64,000 bases of DNA, from positions 5,429,710 to 5,493,709 of the forward strand of contig NC_030988.1 of NCBI RefSeq assembly GCF_000149955.1, read 5' to 3'. The notes beneath the pieces are model-generated. The model ran no database searches. It saw only the letters and a list, made by a program, of their open reading frames with translations, and was not told the DNA's origin. Every line of letters begins with the position of its first letter. Within the stretch, counting starts at the first letter, position 1. Shown one piece after another: positions 34,440 through 45,262 of this stretch. This DNA is from Fusarium oxysporum f. sp. lycopersici 4287 (Eukaryota; Ascomycota; Sordariomycetes; Hypocreales; Nectriaceae). Position numbers and translations under genes: made by a program.

Positions 34440-36288
34440 TAACGTACATGATAAGCATGTGCACCAAACAAGTATGTGCACCAAAAATCCCTCAGCCATT
34501 ACCAATGCCAGTTTAATCAATTAATGCTCAGCCAATGACCATGCCTCAACTTTATTCTGAATGTCAAATTCTTCTTGCACTTCAAGCGCTTCGAAATAAC
34601 CCAAAATTAGGTCTCCGAGGCGCTGCTAGGTTATACCAAGTTAACTATTGGGCGTTGCGTCGCCGACAAAATGGGATCTAATCGCGACGTGACTGGATCC
34701 CGAAATCACGCAAACTAACTGATCTGGAGGAAGAGATTATAGTCAAGTTCATTCTCGACCTAGATTCGCGAGGATTTCCCCCCACGACTACGTGGTGTGG
34801 AAGAGATGGCTAACCGACTGCTCGCCGACCGCGACGCATCACCGGTCGGCAAGCGTTGGGCTATGAACTTCGTTAAGCGACACAAAGAGCTCAAAACGCG
34901 TTTTTTTCGTAAGTACGACTACCAGAGAGCCAAGTGCGAAGATCCGACTATTATTCGCAACTGGTTCAGGCTCGTGGAGAACACAATCGCTAAGTACGGC
35001 ATCTGATCGGATGACATCTGGAACTTTGACGAGACCAGCTTTATGATGGGCGTTATTGCAAGTGGAATGGTCGTCATAGGTGCAGAAAGGCGTGGAAAGC
35101 CGAAATCAGTGCAGCCTGGAAATCGGGAATGGATTACTGTCATCCAGGCGATCAATGCGGAACGTCGAGCGATCCCGCCGTTCATTATAGGTTCGGGCCA
35201 GTATCACCTTGCCAACTGGTACCGAGAAAATAACCTCCCAGGCGATTGGGCTATTGCAATAGCCCAAAATGGCTGGACTGACAATGAGATGGGCCTCGAG
35301 TGGCTAAAGCACTTTGACCGGTTTACAGCTAAGCGATCTAATAGTCGCTATCGTCTTCTGGTCCTTGATGGCCACGAAAGCCACCACTTGGTCGACTTTG
35401 AGAGATATTGTAAGGAGAACAAGATCATCACGCTTTGTATGCCGCCTCATTCGTCTCATTTACTTCAGCCTCTTGATGTCGGGTGCTTTTCCATGCTTAA
35501 GCAGGCATATGGCCGGGAAATCGAGCATCTGATCCGATGCTCTGTAACCCACGTTTCCAAGACCGAGTTCTTCTCGGCTTTTTATGCCGCATTTGAGGCC
35601 ACAATGACGGAGAAAAATATAAAATCAGCCTTTAGAGGAGCCGGGCTTGTGCCTCTTGACCCGGAAAGTGTGGTCTCAAAGCTTGATGTGCGGCTGCGGA
35701 CCCCAACGCCTGCCGAGGAGGTAGCTAGCCCCTCAACCCCTTGGGTCTCAAAGACGCCAAAAACCGTGCTTGAAGCACAATTTCAGTGTGAATACCTCGA
35801 TAGACGAATTAGGCGGCACCAAAGTAGCTCCCCAGAGTCAATTCTAGGAGCTCTGAAGTCTCTTGCTAAGGGAACCAAGGCGATAATGCACGAGAATGCC
35901 TTGTTAAGGGCTGAGAACCAAGACCTTCGACAAGCAAATGAGATACTAAGTCGGCGGCGGAATATGGAAAAAACCAGACTTCAGAAGGGAGGGGTGATGA
36001 CAGTAGAGGAAGGAAGGCAAGCGATTGGTCAGATGAATGTTGACGGGCAGGCAGTGGAAGAATCGTTGAGAAGTGGTAGTCAGGGAAGGTCGGTGCAAGC
36101 AAAGGAAAGGCATTGCGGAGCATGCGCAAGATGGGGCATAACGCAAGAACATGTCAGATAGTTGTTTCAGTGTCTGAGGAAGAGTATAGCAGCTAGTTTC
36201 AATTGATTTAGAGGTTCGTTGTGCTTTTGTGACGATTTACATCTTCTGGATCGATGTTTGTTGAGGCACTCGCTTATCATGTACGTTA
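34440..36288 (+). mobile_element. pogo-type transposon C, degraded
   Basis: TIRs start TAACGTACATGATAAGC. The left end has two boxes sharing ATGTGCACC; the right end has one box with GAGTGCC. The interior is colinear with element B, roughly four fifths identical by eye, but has several inactivating changes. Confidence 0.82.
34535..36161 (+). pseudogene. pogo-type transposase C, several breaks
   Basis: Same architecture as transposase B: helix-turn-helix, CENP-B-like domain, DDE_1 core (NFDETSF, LVLDGHESHHL, LLQPLDVGCFS) and coiled coil. Breaks relative to B: CAA to TAA at 34679-34681; a frameshift near 34780; CGA to TGA at 35004-35006; and a one-base loss in the terminal zinc knuckle near 36125. 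The Gly of the conserved DETGF is Ser here. It retains the base that B lost near 32695. It cannot make an active enzyme. Confidence 0.83.
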
Positions 36289-36364
36289 ACCTATAATATA
36301 ATAGCACTATATTCAACTCCTATATTAAAAAATGGTGAACTAACCAATTTACCATTATAATAAG

Positions 36365-36882
36365 TGATAAATGTCTTGGTCGACAAAAGAGAGCAGATTT
36401 CAAATATTATTCCGGCCCGTCACGACGCCGACCGATCGAAGGTCAACCAAGGAGTCGGTGAGGAGCAAAGCGCGAAACAGAGGTTCGAGCGGACTTTCGG
36501 GATGGCGGGCCACGTTTTGCGCCGCGTAAAAGTATCCCGTACCCTTTTTCACCTGGATGGGACCTCTGGGTGGTGACCATTTGGCAGGACTGCCTGGGAC
36601 GGCGATGGTGGGCGTTGGAGACTCGATCCAGTTGTAGGACGCGAGGTGACGGAATTCTGTGATGCTAGGGTTAGGGCAAGACCATTGTCGCCTGGCATAA
36701 GAGACGAATCTCAGTAAGTGAGTCCATGGTAGAAGGGATGTGACTGTATTGGTAAAATCGGTAGATAGTAGACGTCTTGATCTTGATACATGCGAGAGTA
36801 AGACCGCTATAAGACCGAGACGAGCTAGAGTCAAAACCTGCAACAGAAACGACACTCTTTGGATTTTAATCGAACCTCGCAA
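36365..36882 (-). pseudogene. fragment of a fungal protein often mislabelled GGPP synthetase
   Basis: The minus strand reads YNWIESPTPTIAVPGSPAKW, then GYFYAAQNVARHPESPLEPL and GVVTGRNNI. This order matches a large fungal family frequently annotated geranylgeranyl pyrophosphate synthetase although its activity is unproven. At 36384-36382 the next codon is TGA where family sequence suggests Arg, and similar sequence (NLLSFVDQ) continues after it. The rest of the gene is absent, cut off near 36365 close to transposon C. The first coding exon, probably around 36730, cannot be fixed. Confidence 0.6.
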
Positions 36883-37524
36883 CGGAAATGTATACTTCTG
36901 GGTCCTGTCAGCTGGTCAAGGCTAAATAGGAAGGTTGCTCTGCCGGAGGCCCACCACTGAGTATGTTTAGGCGCCTAGGTAGGTGCGTTCTCGGTGACCA
37001 CTAGTGCATGTACACGTCACATGTAACATTTGCACCAAACCACTACGCCCCGGTGCAAAATATTGGCCAATAACTGGTATTGTGTTAATTATATTGGTGG
37101 CTATAGCTGCTTATAGAAGCCGTACGGCGCCGTCACGGTGACCAATCGTAACATCACATCTCTATCCGAAGACATGTGATAACAGAAAAGAGAGACGATG
37201 GTACACTACAAAATATACAATGATTGATTTTCTCAATTCCATTGACGTTAACTAAGCACGAGCATGGAGAGTTGGCAGCTGATATGTTCTTCGAAGCCAT
37301 TTAGAGATATATTGGCCCTAAGTTCTGTTATTCTTAGAAAGAGCACCGACGATGAAGAGCAATTTAAAGAAGCAAGTACGTGTTAAGTAAATACTGAGTT
37401 GCTTCTGCTGGCAAATATGATTTAGTAACTTCAGCAAAATCAACATGCAACTCGAATCTGAATAATCGTTATCGATATAGATAATACTATTTATTATTAT
37501 ACTAGTCTAAGTCACTGTAATCAC
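36883..37524. other. intergenic, 3' flank of the kinase cluster
   Basis: No gene recognised. It separates the transposon/pseudogene zone from the first kinase gene. Confidence 0.5.
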
Positions 37525-39059
37525 TCAGTCAAAAGCTTGCATAGCTTTCCATGCAGTGTAAGGCCGTTCCACGATCATTTCCTTGGCTGTGGGCAAGGCC
37601 GAGCGACCCTCCCCAAATCTGATACTGGAGCTCATAATCTCGCGCCATCTCCTGCCAGGAGCAATCTTGCCTGAGATAGTGTTAGGCACTAGGCTGTCAC
37701 TATTGATAGGAACCAGGGCTGGTCGCCCCAAGATAGTCTCCATGGCTTGTTGGGCAAAGGAAACTGCCTCCTTGGCATCCGATGGGACTCCGGTCTCATC
37801 TAGCGCCCGGATCTTTGTATCCGGAAGTTGCTCCCTGAGATATTTGATGATGGTCGGGTTTCGGGCACCACCGCCGCACATATAAACCTCTGCAATCTCA
37901 TCCACGCTGATACCGAAGTGAGGGAAGAATGTGCGGTATTGCTTGATGATATTCTGGGCCGTTATTCGAGTAATGGTTGCTAGTGTGTCGTACTTATCGC
38001 ACCCAGCAGCAAGACACTCGTTAAGCAGTTCTTGACCTTCATTGTCCCCAAATGTCTCCCGTCCTGTGGTCTTGGGAGGAACGTGGTTGCAGTACTTGTT
38101 TGTACTCAGAAACCTATCGACAATGTCCTGGCGCACGGTGCCTCTGGAGCTCCATTCGCCGTCTCTGTCATATTCCATCTCGCCGTTAGTGAAATATCTC
38201 ATGGCGTTGTCAATGAACATGTTGCCCGGGCCGCAGTCCCTAGAGATGTTAGTCGCTTCATTAGGGTGCTATGTAGAGGATTTCTCACCAGTCGACCATT
38301 GCGTCCACCCCGCCCTCGGAATCAGGGGGGATGACACAAAGATTGGCAATTCCACCAATATTCTGACAGACACGCCACTTGGTCGGGTGATGAAGCAGAA
38401 GGCCGTCAATCAGAGCAACCAAGGGGGCACCCTGTCTACCCACGGCTTGCTCTGCCATTCGGAAGTCTGTCACAGTTGTGATACCGGTGATGGCACTAAT
38501 AACTGTGCCCTCCCCAAGGCAAAATGCAGAACGTGTCTCCCCCTCTTCCGGCATGGACAGAAGCCAAATGGTCTGTCCATGTGATCCGATGAGGTCAATG
38601 CTGTCTATTGATATCTCGTGTTTATCGCAAAACTTTTTGACTGCATCACCAAACATCTGTCCAAGTTGCACATTGAGTTGCGACATTTTTGAGGGAGTCG
38701 TCTTGGTCTCCCGAAGCATCGTGAGAACGGGTTTCTTGATCCATTGAGGTACGGGGATCTCATCATACTAAGTATATGGTCAGCACCAGACGAGTAGATA
38801 GATACCGCGAAGTGAAACATACTTTAATGAGATCCATGTGTAGAGGGGCATCCGGAGACTCTTGGTAATATCGAACAAGTGCACAGTCGATACCGTCCAT
38901 GGCAGTGCCACTGTTCATTCCCAGGACGGTTAAGTCAAGCGCACCAGTGGTAGATGACCGAACATGGCCATTTCCATTGAAGGAATGGCCATTGGATTCA
39001 TGTGGTTGACCGTTGGTAACGCAACGGCTCCCATTTTGCTGGGTTTGTGGTCGTGTCAT
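37525..39059 (-). CDS. AnmK/levoglucosan-kinase-family sugar kinase, paralog 1
   Basis: Exons 39059-38823, 38767-38289 and 38239-37525 give 476 residues. Family motifs in order: [19 protein letters not shown] (phosphate-binding loop), [27 protein letters not shown] with the presumed catalytic Asp in [27 protein letters not shown] and MCGGGARNP. Family members open a 1,6-anhydro bridge while phosphorylating O6: bacterial AnmK acts on anhydro-N-acetylmuramate, yeast levoglucosan kinase on levoglucosan. Relative to paralog 2 it has a 45-residue Asn/Gly-rich N-terminal extension and differs at two conserved sites (DFRxxE for DFRxxD, DCGPGN for DTGPGN). It shares a divergent promoter with the DUF89 gene. 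Substrate is inferred, not shown. Confidence 0.87.
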
Positions 39060-39641
39060 GGTGAGATGATATGTTATGAAGTATGTGGAAACCTTAGCAA
39101 TATCTCTGCGAGACAGATCAGGTGAGATAATATATTAAGTTCAGTATGTTCGAGATCGTTGAATAGCTTCGGAATTTGTTCACGGACATGACTGCGCATT
39201 TAATATAATGTGGTATTCGATGGCGCCTCGATACGAATCGCATTGAGACTCCCCTGTTTGGAAGTTCGTGACGATGAGCGAAGAGCAATAGCAATTAGTA
39301 AACTTCCCGGAGGAGATGGTCCTCTGTTAGTGACTAGCTTACTCCACAGAGGGATCGCAAGCTCTAATTTCTTAGTATTTACACTAGTTTAACCTCTCTC
39401 GAGTCGAAGTGCCTTTTTGGGCAAGTCGTCTCGATGCTGAACTCGAGGCGCAAACCTTAATTATTTCCGTGTTGTCTCCGCCAATAAGCCTAACCAGAAT
39501 CAAATTGTCGGAAAGTTATCTAATCAATTGACAAATGCAAGTCCAGTAGAAAGGGAATAGAAACCTATTTATTCTCATCATAACACGACCTTGAATTTCT
39601 CATCCTGTTACTTGACAATAAGAGACTGTCAGCGAAAGAGT
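39060..39641. promoter_or_regulatory. divergent promoter, kinase 1 / DUF89 gene
   Basis: 582 bases between two start codons. TCGAGTCGAAG at 39399-39409 and the inverted TCGTCTCGA at 39426-39434 match the motif repeated in the promoter at 42966-43461. An open frame at 39210-39392 is not gene-like. Confidence 0.45.
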
Positions 39642-41066
39642 ATGCATAAAGAAATGGCAATCCCTCGGTCTGTGTGGACGTCCGACCATGGCAGCATGGC
39701 GCACGAGACTGCCAAGTATCGCTGGCCTAAGCTTGTACAGGGCATGATCGATGATGTCCGTTTTACCGGCGCTGAGCTTGCTCCATCCCGTGCCCTTGAC
39801 GAAATCAATTCGATAGAGAGAAGCCTTAAAAGACTCAGAGAGGAAATTACTGGTGATGATCAGCTGTGGTGAGTGCTCCTTATGAACTTCTCTCGTCGGT
39901 ATATCACTAAATAAAGCTCAGTCCCCTCGAAGATGATGGCTCGGTAGATATTGCGTCGTACAATCAGCTTCTCCTTAATATGGGCGAGTTGACCTGGCTC
40001 AACTGTCCATGGTTGTATGGTGAATGCTACCTGTATCGGTCAGTCTTGGAGTTGTTGTGTGCCGCCAAATGATGCTAACTTCTGCAGGCGAGTGCAGCTG
40101 TTATTTTCCATGTCATCTTCCTGGAAAGGGTACGATGTGTTTAAACGTCAAAAGGATTCTACCCTTGTCAAGTCGCAGAAGGCCGTCCAGGAGCTGGCGA
40201 GCAGGGTCACTCAAGTCATCGCAAACCCGATACAACCACTCCAAAGCTTGGACGACGATGCAGCGAGACTTGTCTTTTCTGAAATGACCGAGCTGGCTTT
40301 ATGGGGAAACGCAACAGATCTGTCTCTTCTGACCAACCTCAGTCTGGAGGAAATTCAGAAGTTACAAGGAAGCGCAGCGATCGAGGAGAGCCAGCGGAAC
40401 ATTGTCGACAATGATACATCACATGTGTGGCATTATCTGCGAAAGACTCAGTTGACTCAAAAAAATCGACATATCGACATCGTTCTTGACAATGCTGGAT
40501 TTGAGCTATTTGCAGACGTCCTCTACGCGGCATACCTCATTGCATCTGGACTCGGAACGAGCATCACTCTCCATGCGAAATGTTTTCCCTGGTTTGTCAG
40601 CGATGTATTACCCAGCGATATGGACTTCCTCCTCGACCATCTGCGGTCCACAGGCTTGAATTTTTTGGCCACTCAGATCAAGAGGTATCTCGAACTCGGC
40701 TTAATGCGTATCGAGGTTCATTCGTTTTGGACGACGGCTTGGTCATTTCATGAGATGGTCGCTGTAGCACCTGATCTATTTCAGCGTTTTCAGGACAGCT
40801 ATTTGACTATATGGAAAGGAGACTTGAATTATCGAAAGTTGACCAGAGACGGTCTCTGGCCACACACAACGACTTTCAAGTCTTCGCTTGGTCTACTAGG
40901 GCAACGAAGTGGTGTCAAGGTCCTCGCGTTGAGAACAAACAAGTCCGATACTTGCGTTGGAATAGGAAGTGAGGAGGCTGTCAAGCGACTTAACCGGGAG
41001 GCACCCGGGATGGGATGGGTTAGGGATGGGAAACATGCCGTGATATCATTCAGCGACGGCGTCTGA
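39642..41066 (+). CDS. DUF89/ARMT1-like metal-dependent phosphatase
   Basis: Exons 39642-39868, 39922-40038 and 40088-41066 give 440 residues. An N-terminal helical domain (TAKYRWPKLVQGMIDDV, AELAPSRALDEINSIERSL) precedes the catalytic domain. The latter carries the metal-binding DNAGFELFADVLYA (Asp249, Asn250), a Cys-less LHAKCFPWFVSDV strand region and WKGDLNYRKL. These fit the subfamily of damage-control phosphatases that includes the yeast enzyme active on fructose 1-phosphate and related sugar phosphates. In this cluster it may remove phosphate from side products of the kinases or act in the pathway itself. Its stop codon is only 16 bases from that of the convergent regulator gene, so the transcripts must overlap. 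The start could also be the Met at 39654. Confidence 0.87.
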
Positions 41067-41082
41067 GACAGATAATGTACTA

Positions 41083-42965
41083 CTAGCATTTTGACCACTC
41101 CTCTCGCAAAACATTGATTATCCAGGCAGTTGGCCAGGCATGCGATGACTCGAGATCCTCAAGCATGCTTACCAGGCTTGTTTGCTCTCGCTCATCTGTC
41201 ATCAAGGGAGCCCCTTTCATAGGTTAGACAATTCTGAGTTTTAACAATATGGTACGACCTACAAATAAATGTAGAGTGGCATAATGTGATGAGGGGTGGC
41301 ACAGTTCCCGGCGAGCCTTTGCATGCTCCACAAAGGGCTCGGGCGTGCTCCATGACAGACTCCTGAGGTGATGTCAATTGAGGCAAGTTACTCTATAACC
41401 CATGAACTCACATCAGATTCCGCCAGGGTTCGGCGGACATTTCGAATGACAAATCGCGGAGATGGACGGTAGACCTTTAAAAGCATCCTAGCCAGGTGAT
41501 AGAATCCAAATGCCATAACTGATAACCATCAGGTTCCATGGACTAACGGCGAATTGTTCAGGAATTTGTGCCTACCATGCCAATCTGCTGTAAACCAAAT
41601 CTCTGGAAAAGGATCTGCTCCCAGCTCTGGTTCTCCAGACCATAATGGATCAAACGTACTTGGCTTCGTCTTGTTCCAGTTCTCAACGGCCTCGGACAGC
41701 TCGTACCATCTTTGCATCCTTGTCGATGATTCTGAGTACAAGACACTTCCACTAAAACAGAAATGCATCACTGTAGCGCAAATCCATGTCATGGTATTTG
41801 CCCAGGCAGTCTCTGACTTGACATCGACAGCTTGTTGATGGACGACGGGTGGTGGTGGCATCAACACCAAGTCAAAATTCAAATTGGGCGGCTGCTGATT
41901 GATGCAGGCGTTGTAAAAGGATTGTCTGACATAAACCCAAAACGCAGCTTGAGAGAGGGTAGGTGCCGAGGGATCTACTTGTTGTCCTTGAGATGCCTTG
42001 AGCAGAGCACTCAACCCAGCAAGATGTCTCTCCTGATCACCGCCCGTCACAGTTACTGAGGTAAGGTTAGATGAGGAGAGTTACTGCGCAACGGGACTTA
42101 CCACTCAGTTGTTCGCATACGCGCAATATGACTATGGCGCAGAGGATAGTCTCGTCGTGGGCAATGGTCTCGGTACTTAGCAAGGGAATGAGAAGCACTA
42201 TACACTTTTCTTGGAATTCATCAGCTGTATTGTTATCACCTAAATGGCGAGCGGCATAAGAAATGATAGCATATAGAAGAATGGGTGAGCTCTTGGCCAG
42301 GACAGTCACATTAAGCGTAAACTGTCGTGATGCATCCGTACAGTCTAGCCACCGAGCCACGTGCGTGGAAAAGTGGTGTAGATAGAAAGCCTCCTGGCGT
42401 TGAAGCGCAGGAGGGACAGGGGTTATCCTAGGTACGCTCATGGGAGAGCCACCACTGTACTGGTTTGGAGATTCATGTTGACTAAGGTCGAAGATGGAAG
42501 CAGCTGAAGGCGGCGACGTCCGATTCTCGGGGCACCAAATTGAATCCGGCTGCTGTAGAGAGTTGAGTGGTGATGAGGGCCCTTCCGCCGATGGATTATC
42601 TCCTTCCGGAGGATGTAAGGAATGTTCACCATGGACCGGATGTTCCATTTGCTTTGGCCGGTATCGCTTAATCTTGAGCTGAGGGGATGAATCGTCCCAA
42701 CGGCACAGTCGGTCCCTCTTGAGGCACTAGTTTCACTTAGCTCCATCATCTTCTCGGTTCGGCAACTGGATATGCTTAACATACCAGTCCGCAAGTCGGT
42801 CTCGTCTCATCACCTGTGAAGTCAGTATAACGAATTTCGCTCTGTCCCTGGAGACGTACATTTGACCCGACGTTCTCGGCACGTAAGGCTATTCCATGTC
42901 ACCTATCATTCTGGAGCATCGGCTCATCTGACTTACCAGCCGTTACGAGATCGCAACTGACCCAT
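41083..42965 (-). CDS. Zn2Cys6 transcription factor of the kinase cluster (1)
   Basis: Eight exons: 42965-42937, 42888-42860, 42813-42785, 42726-42102, 42055-41576, 41518-41412, 41362-41263 and 41213-41083, giving 509 residues. Splicing assembles a perfect zinc cluster with Cys10, 13, 20, 27, 30 and 37 (GCLTCRERRVKC, then DETRPTCGLCLKRDRLC). The first three exons are each exactly 29 nt. Downstream are fungal-specific regulator segments (SSPILLYAIISYAARHLG, FGFYHLARMLL) and a typical C-terminal SSHAWPTAWIINVLREEW. It probably binds CGG-type sites in the nucleus and controls the cluster. It is divergent from MFS 1 and convergent with the DUF89 gene. The micro-exon models were inferred from frame and motif, so they need RNA evidence. 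Confidence 0.82.
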
Positions 42966-43461
42966 GTTACCCGGGCTGTTGTTTGCTTGCAGAAGCAGGG
43001 AAAGGATTTCGAGACGAATGAAGCAGAGATTCGAGACGAAGGATTCCGGGGGAGCGGAACTACCCGTTTATGCTGACTTTACTAGTGCAACATGCCCGCA
43101 TCTATGCTAAATTGTTCCAGTTTGCGCCATTATGGGTCCATTACTGGCTAATAATTTATCATCATGTTGTCAGAAAATCGGGGCCGCAACTTTTGAAACT
43201 AACTTTTGTTGGTAATTCGAGACGAGGACACAGCTCGCTAACATTCCGTAACAAATCCTCCGCGTGGCGCCGTGGCCAAATCCCCACGGGGTTAGAGTAG
43301 TCTAAGCTCGCAATCTCTGGGGAGAAGAAATAGATATAATGGGGGCATCTTGAACATCATGAGAACCTTTCCAATCGGCCATATCAAAACACAACCAATA
43401 ATACCTTGACACAACTGCACATACTACTGTATTAGTGTTACGACATTAATTCATCTGCATC
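42966..43461. promoter_or_regulatory. divergent promoter, regulator 1 / MFS 1
   Basis: 496 bases. TTCGAGACGAA occurs at 43008-43018 and 43030-43040, and TTCGAGACGAG at 43216-43226, all in the same orientation. A palindrome CCCCACGGGG lies at 43282-43291. The repeated motif recurs, slightly changed, in the kinase 1/DUF89 promoter. Confidence 0.5.
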
Positions 43462-45262
43462 ATGTGGAATCGCCAGAGCTGGAAGTCCATGTCCGGGCAG
43501 CAGCTGCTCAGGCTTGTTACAACTGCCTCCGCCGTTGCAATCTCCTACGAAGGCATCAGTCAGGGCGTTATGGGCGCTGTGACTGTCTCACCGGAGTTCG
43601 GACGACGCATGGGATACACAAACGATAAAGACGAAGTCGTCAAACCCATGCTGCAGGGCGGTATTGCCGCCGTATATTACTGGTATGTGTCCCCTTAGTC
43701 TGACAGGAAACAATAACTAATATTACTAAGTGGCTCTCTCTTCGCAGCCTTTTGGGCTGGCAGCTTCTCCGACAACTACGGACGTATCAAGGGCATGTGG
43801 ATGGCATGCTTCTGGTGTATGACCGGGGTTATCCTGCAAGCCTCTGCTGTCAACCTCGCACACATGCTTTGCGCACGATTCGTTGCTGGCATGGGTGTGG
43901 CTTTCATCCTCGTCATTGCCCCTATGTGGACGGCCGAGCTTTCTGCTGCATCACACAGAGGCAAGCAAATCGCTCTCACATTCTTGGCCAATTTCTGCGG
44001 CATCGCCCTCGCAGCGTGGATCGGTTTCGGCACGTCCTTTACTGAAGTGGGCGGTGGACAGTTTCGCTGGCGGTTCGAGTTTGCGATTCAAATCATTCCC
44101 GTAATCTCCCTGGCGGTACTGAGCCTCTTGGTCCCGGAGTCCCCGCGATGGCTGGTCAAGGCCGGGAGACCTGATGAAGCATTAGAAATTATTGCAAAGC
44201 TGCGGGGGGATGGTGACTCTCAACACCCTGATGCGCAGAATGAATATCGAGAGATTGTGACGGTAGTGGAAGAGGAGTCTCAGTACGCCAAAACCAACTA
44301 CTTCAAGATGTTTTTCGGTATCGGATCCGGAGACATTCATCTTGGCCGCCGCATCCAGCTTGCCTTCTGGCTCCAGGTGCTCATGCAGTATGGCACTGGA
44401 ATCGCAGCCGTGGTTATATAGTGAGTTATGCTTCTTTGAAAAAAGATAGTTTGCTAACTGCGTTGTAGTTCTGGAACCATCTATCGTACAGCCGGCTTTG
44501 ATAATGTCAAGTCCGGTTGGCTGTCCGGTTTACTGATGCTAGTTGGCATCTTGGGTACAGCTATCGCAGCCTTTACCATCGACAGGGTAGGTCGCCGAAG
44601 AACCCTTTACTGGGGTGCCGTAGCACTCAGTATCACCCTGTTCATTATCGGCGGCCTCTTTCGGGGAGCCATTGACAACCCAGACAAGGCTGTTCAATAC
44701 GGCACAGCAGCTTCAGCCATGGTCTTTATCTACCTCTTAATCTTCAGTTCTTCTTGGCTATTGATCCCTTTCATATATCCCACCGAGATCTTTCCCACCT
44801 GGCTCCGAGCCAAGGGGAATGCCTTTGGCGTGGCCGGCTGGGCTGTCGGCTACGGTGGAGGTTCTCTCTTGGTGCCTATTATGTTTTCTGGAATTAACGA
44901 AAAGGTATGGACTCGCCTCAACTACCCATGACTTTCTCATTTCTGACTTGGCTTGCAGACTTTCTACGTGTTCGGAGCGTAAGTATCCTTTGATCTGTCC
45001 GAAACTGGAAGTGGCCGCTGACCTTTTTACTAGTGCTATGTTTGCATACATTCCCTTGGTGTACTGCTTCCTCCCCGAAACTGCCGGCCGTACATTAGAA
45101 GAAGTGGACTATCTCTTTGCTAGTAAGAGTCCGTTCACTTGGGATGAGGAGAAAGAATTTGCGAAGCGTACAGCTCTCTTGCATGAAAGATTGAATAAAG
45201 GGAACGGGAGCGACGGAATGGCACAGGACAAGTCAATTGAATCACATGTCGAGGCTGTATAA
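43462..45262 (+). CDS. MFS sugar transporter 1 of the kinase cluster
   Basis: Exons 43462-43682, 43731-44420, 44469-44904, 44959-44978 and 45034-45262 give 531 residues. Twelve hydrophobic segments and sugar-porter signatures are present: FSDNYGRIKG (D-x-x-GR after helix 2), LVPESPRWLVKAGRPDEAL after helix 6, IDRVGRRRTLYWG between helices 8 and 9, YPTEIFPTWLRAKGNA, and PETAGRTLEEVDYLF after helix 12. This is the proton-coupled hexose/disaccharide family at the plasma membrane. The first intron (43683-43730) uses the TACTAAG acceptor; the more obvious downstream CAG gives the wrong frame. It would import the cluster's sugar substrate. It is about half similar in layout to MFS 2, and they may differ in affinity. 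Confidence 0.88.

Noticed and set aside
34176..34520. Open frames spanning the N run
   Set aside because: They are artefacts of unresolved bases.
43731..43750. Intron 1 acceptor of MFS 1 at the CAG near 43747
   Set aside because: It gives a frame without MFS motifs; the TACTAAG acceptor restores FSDNYGRIKG.
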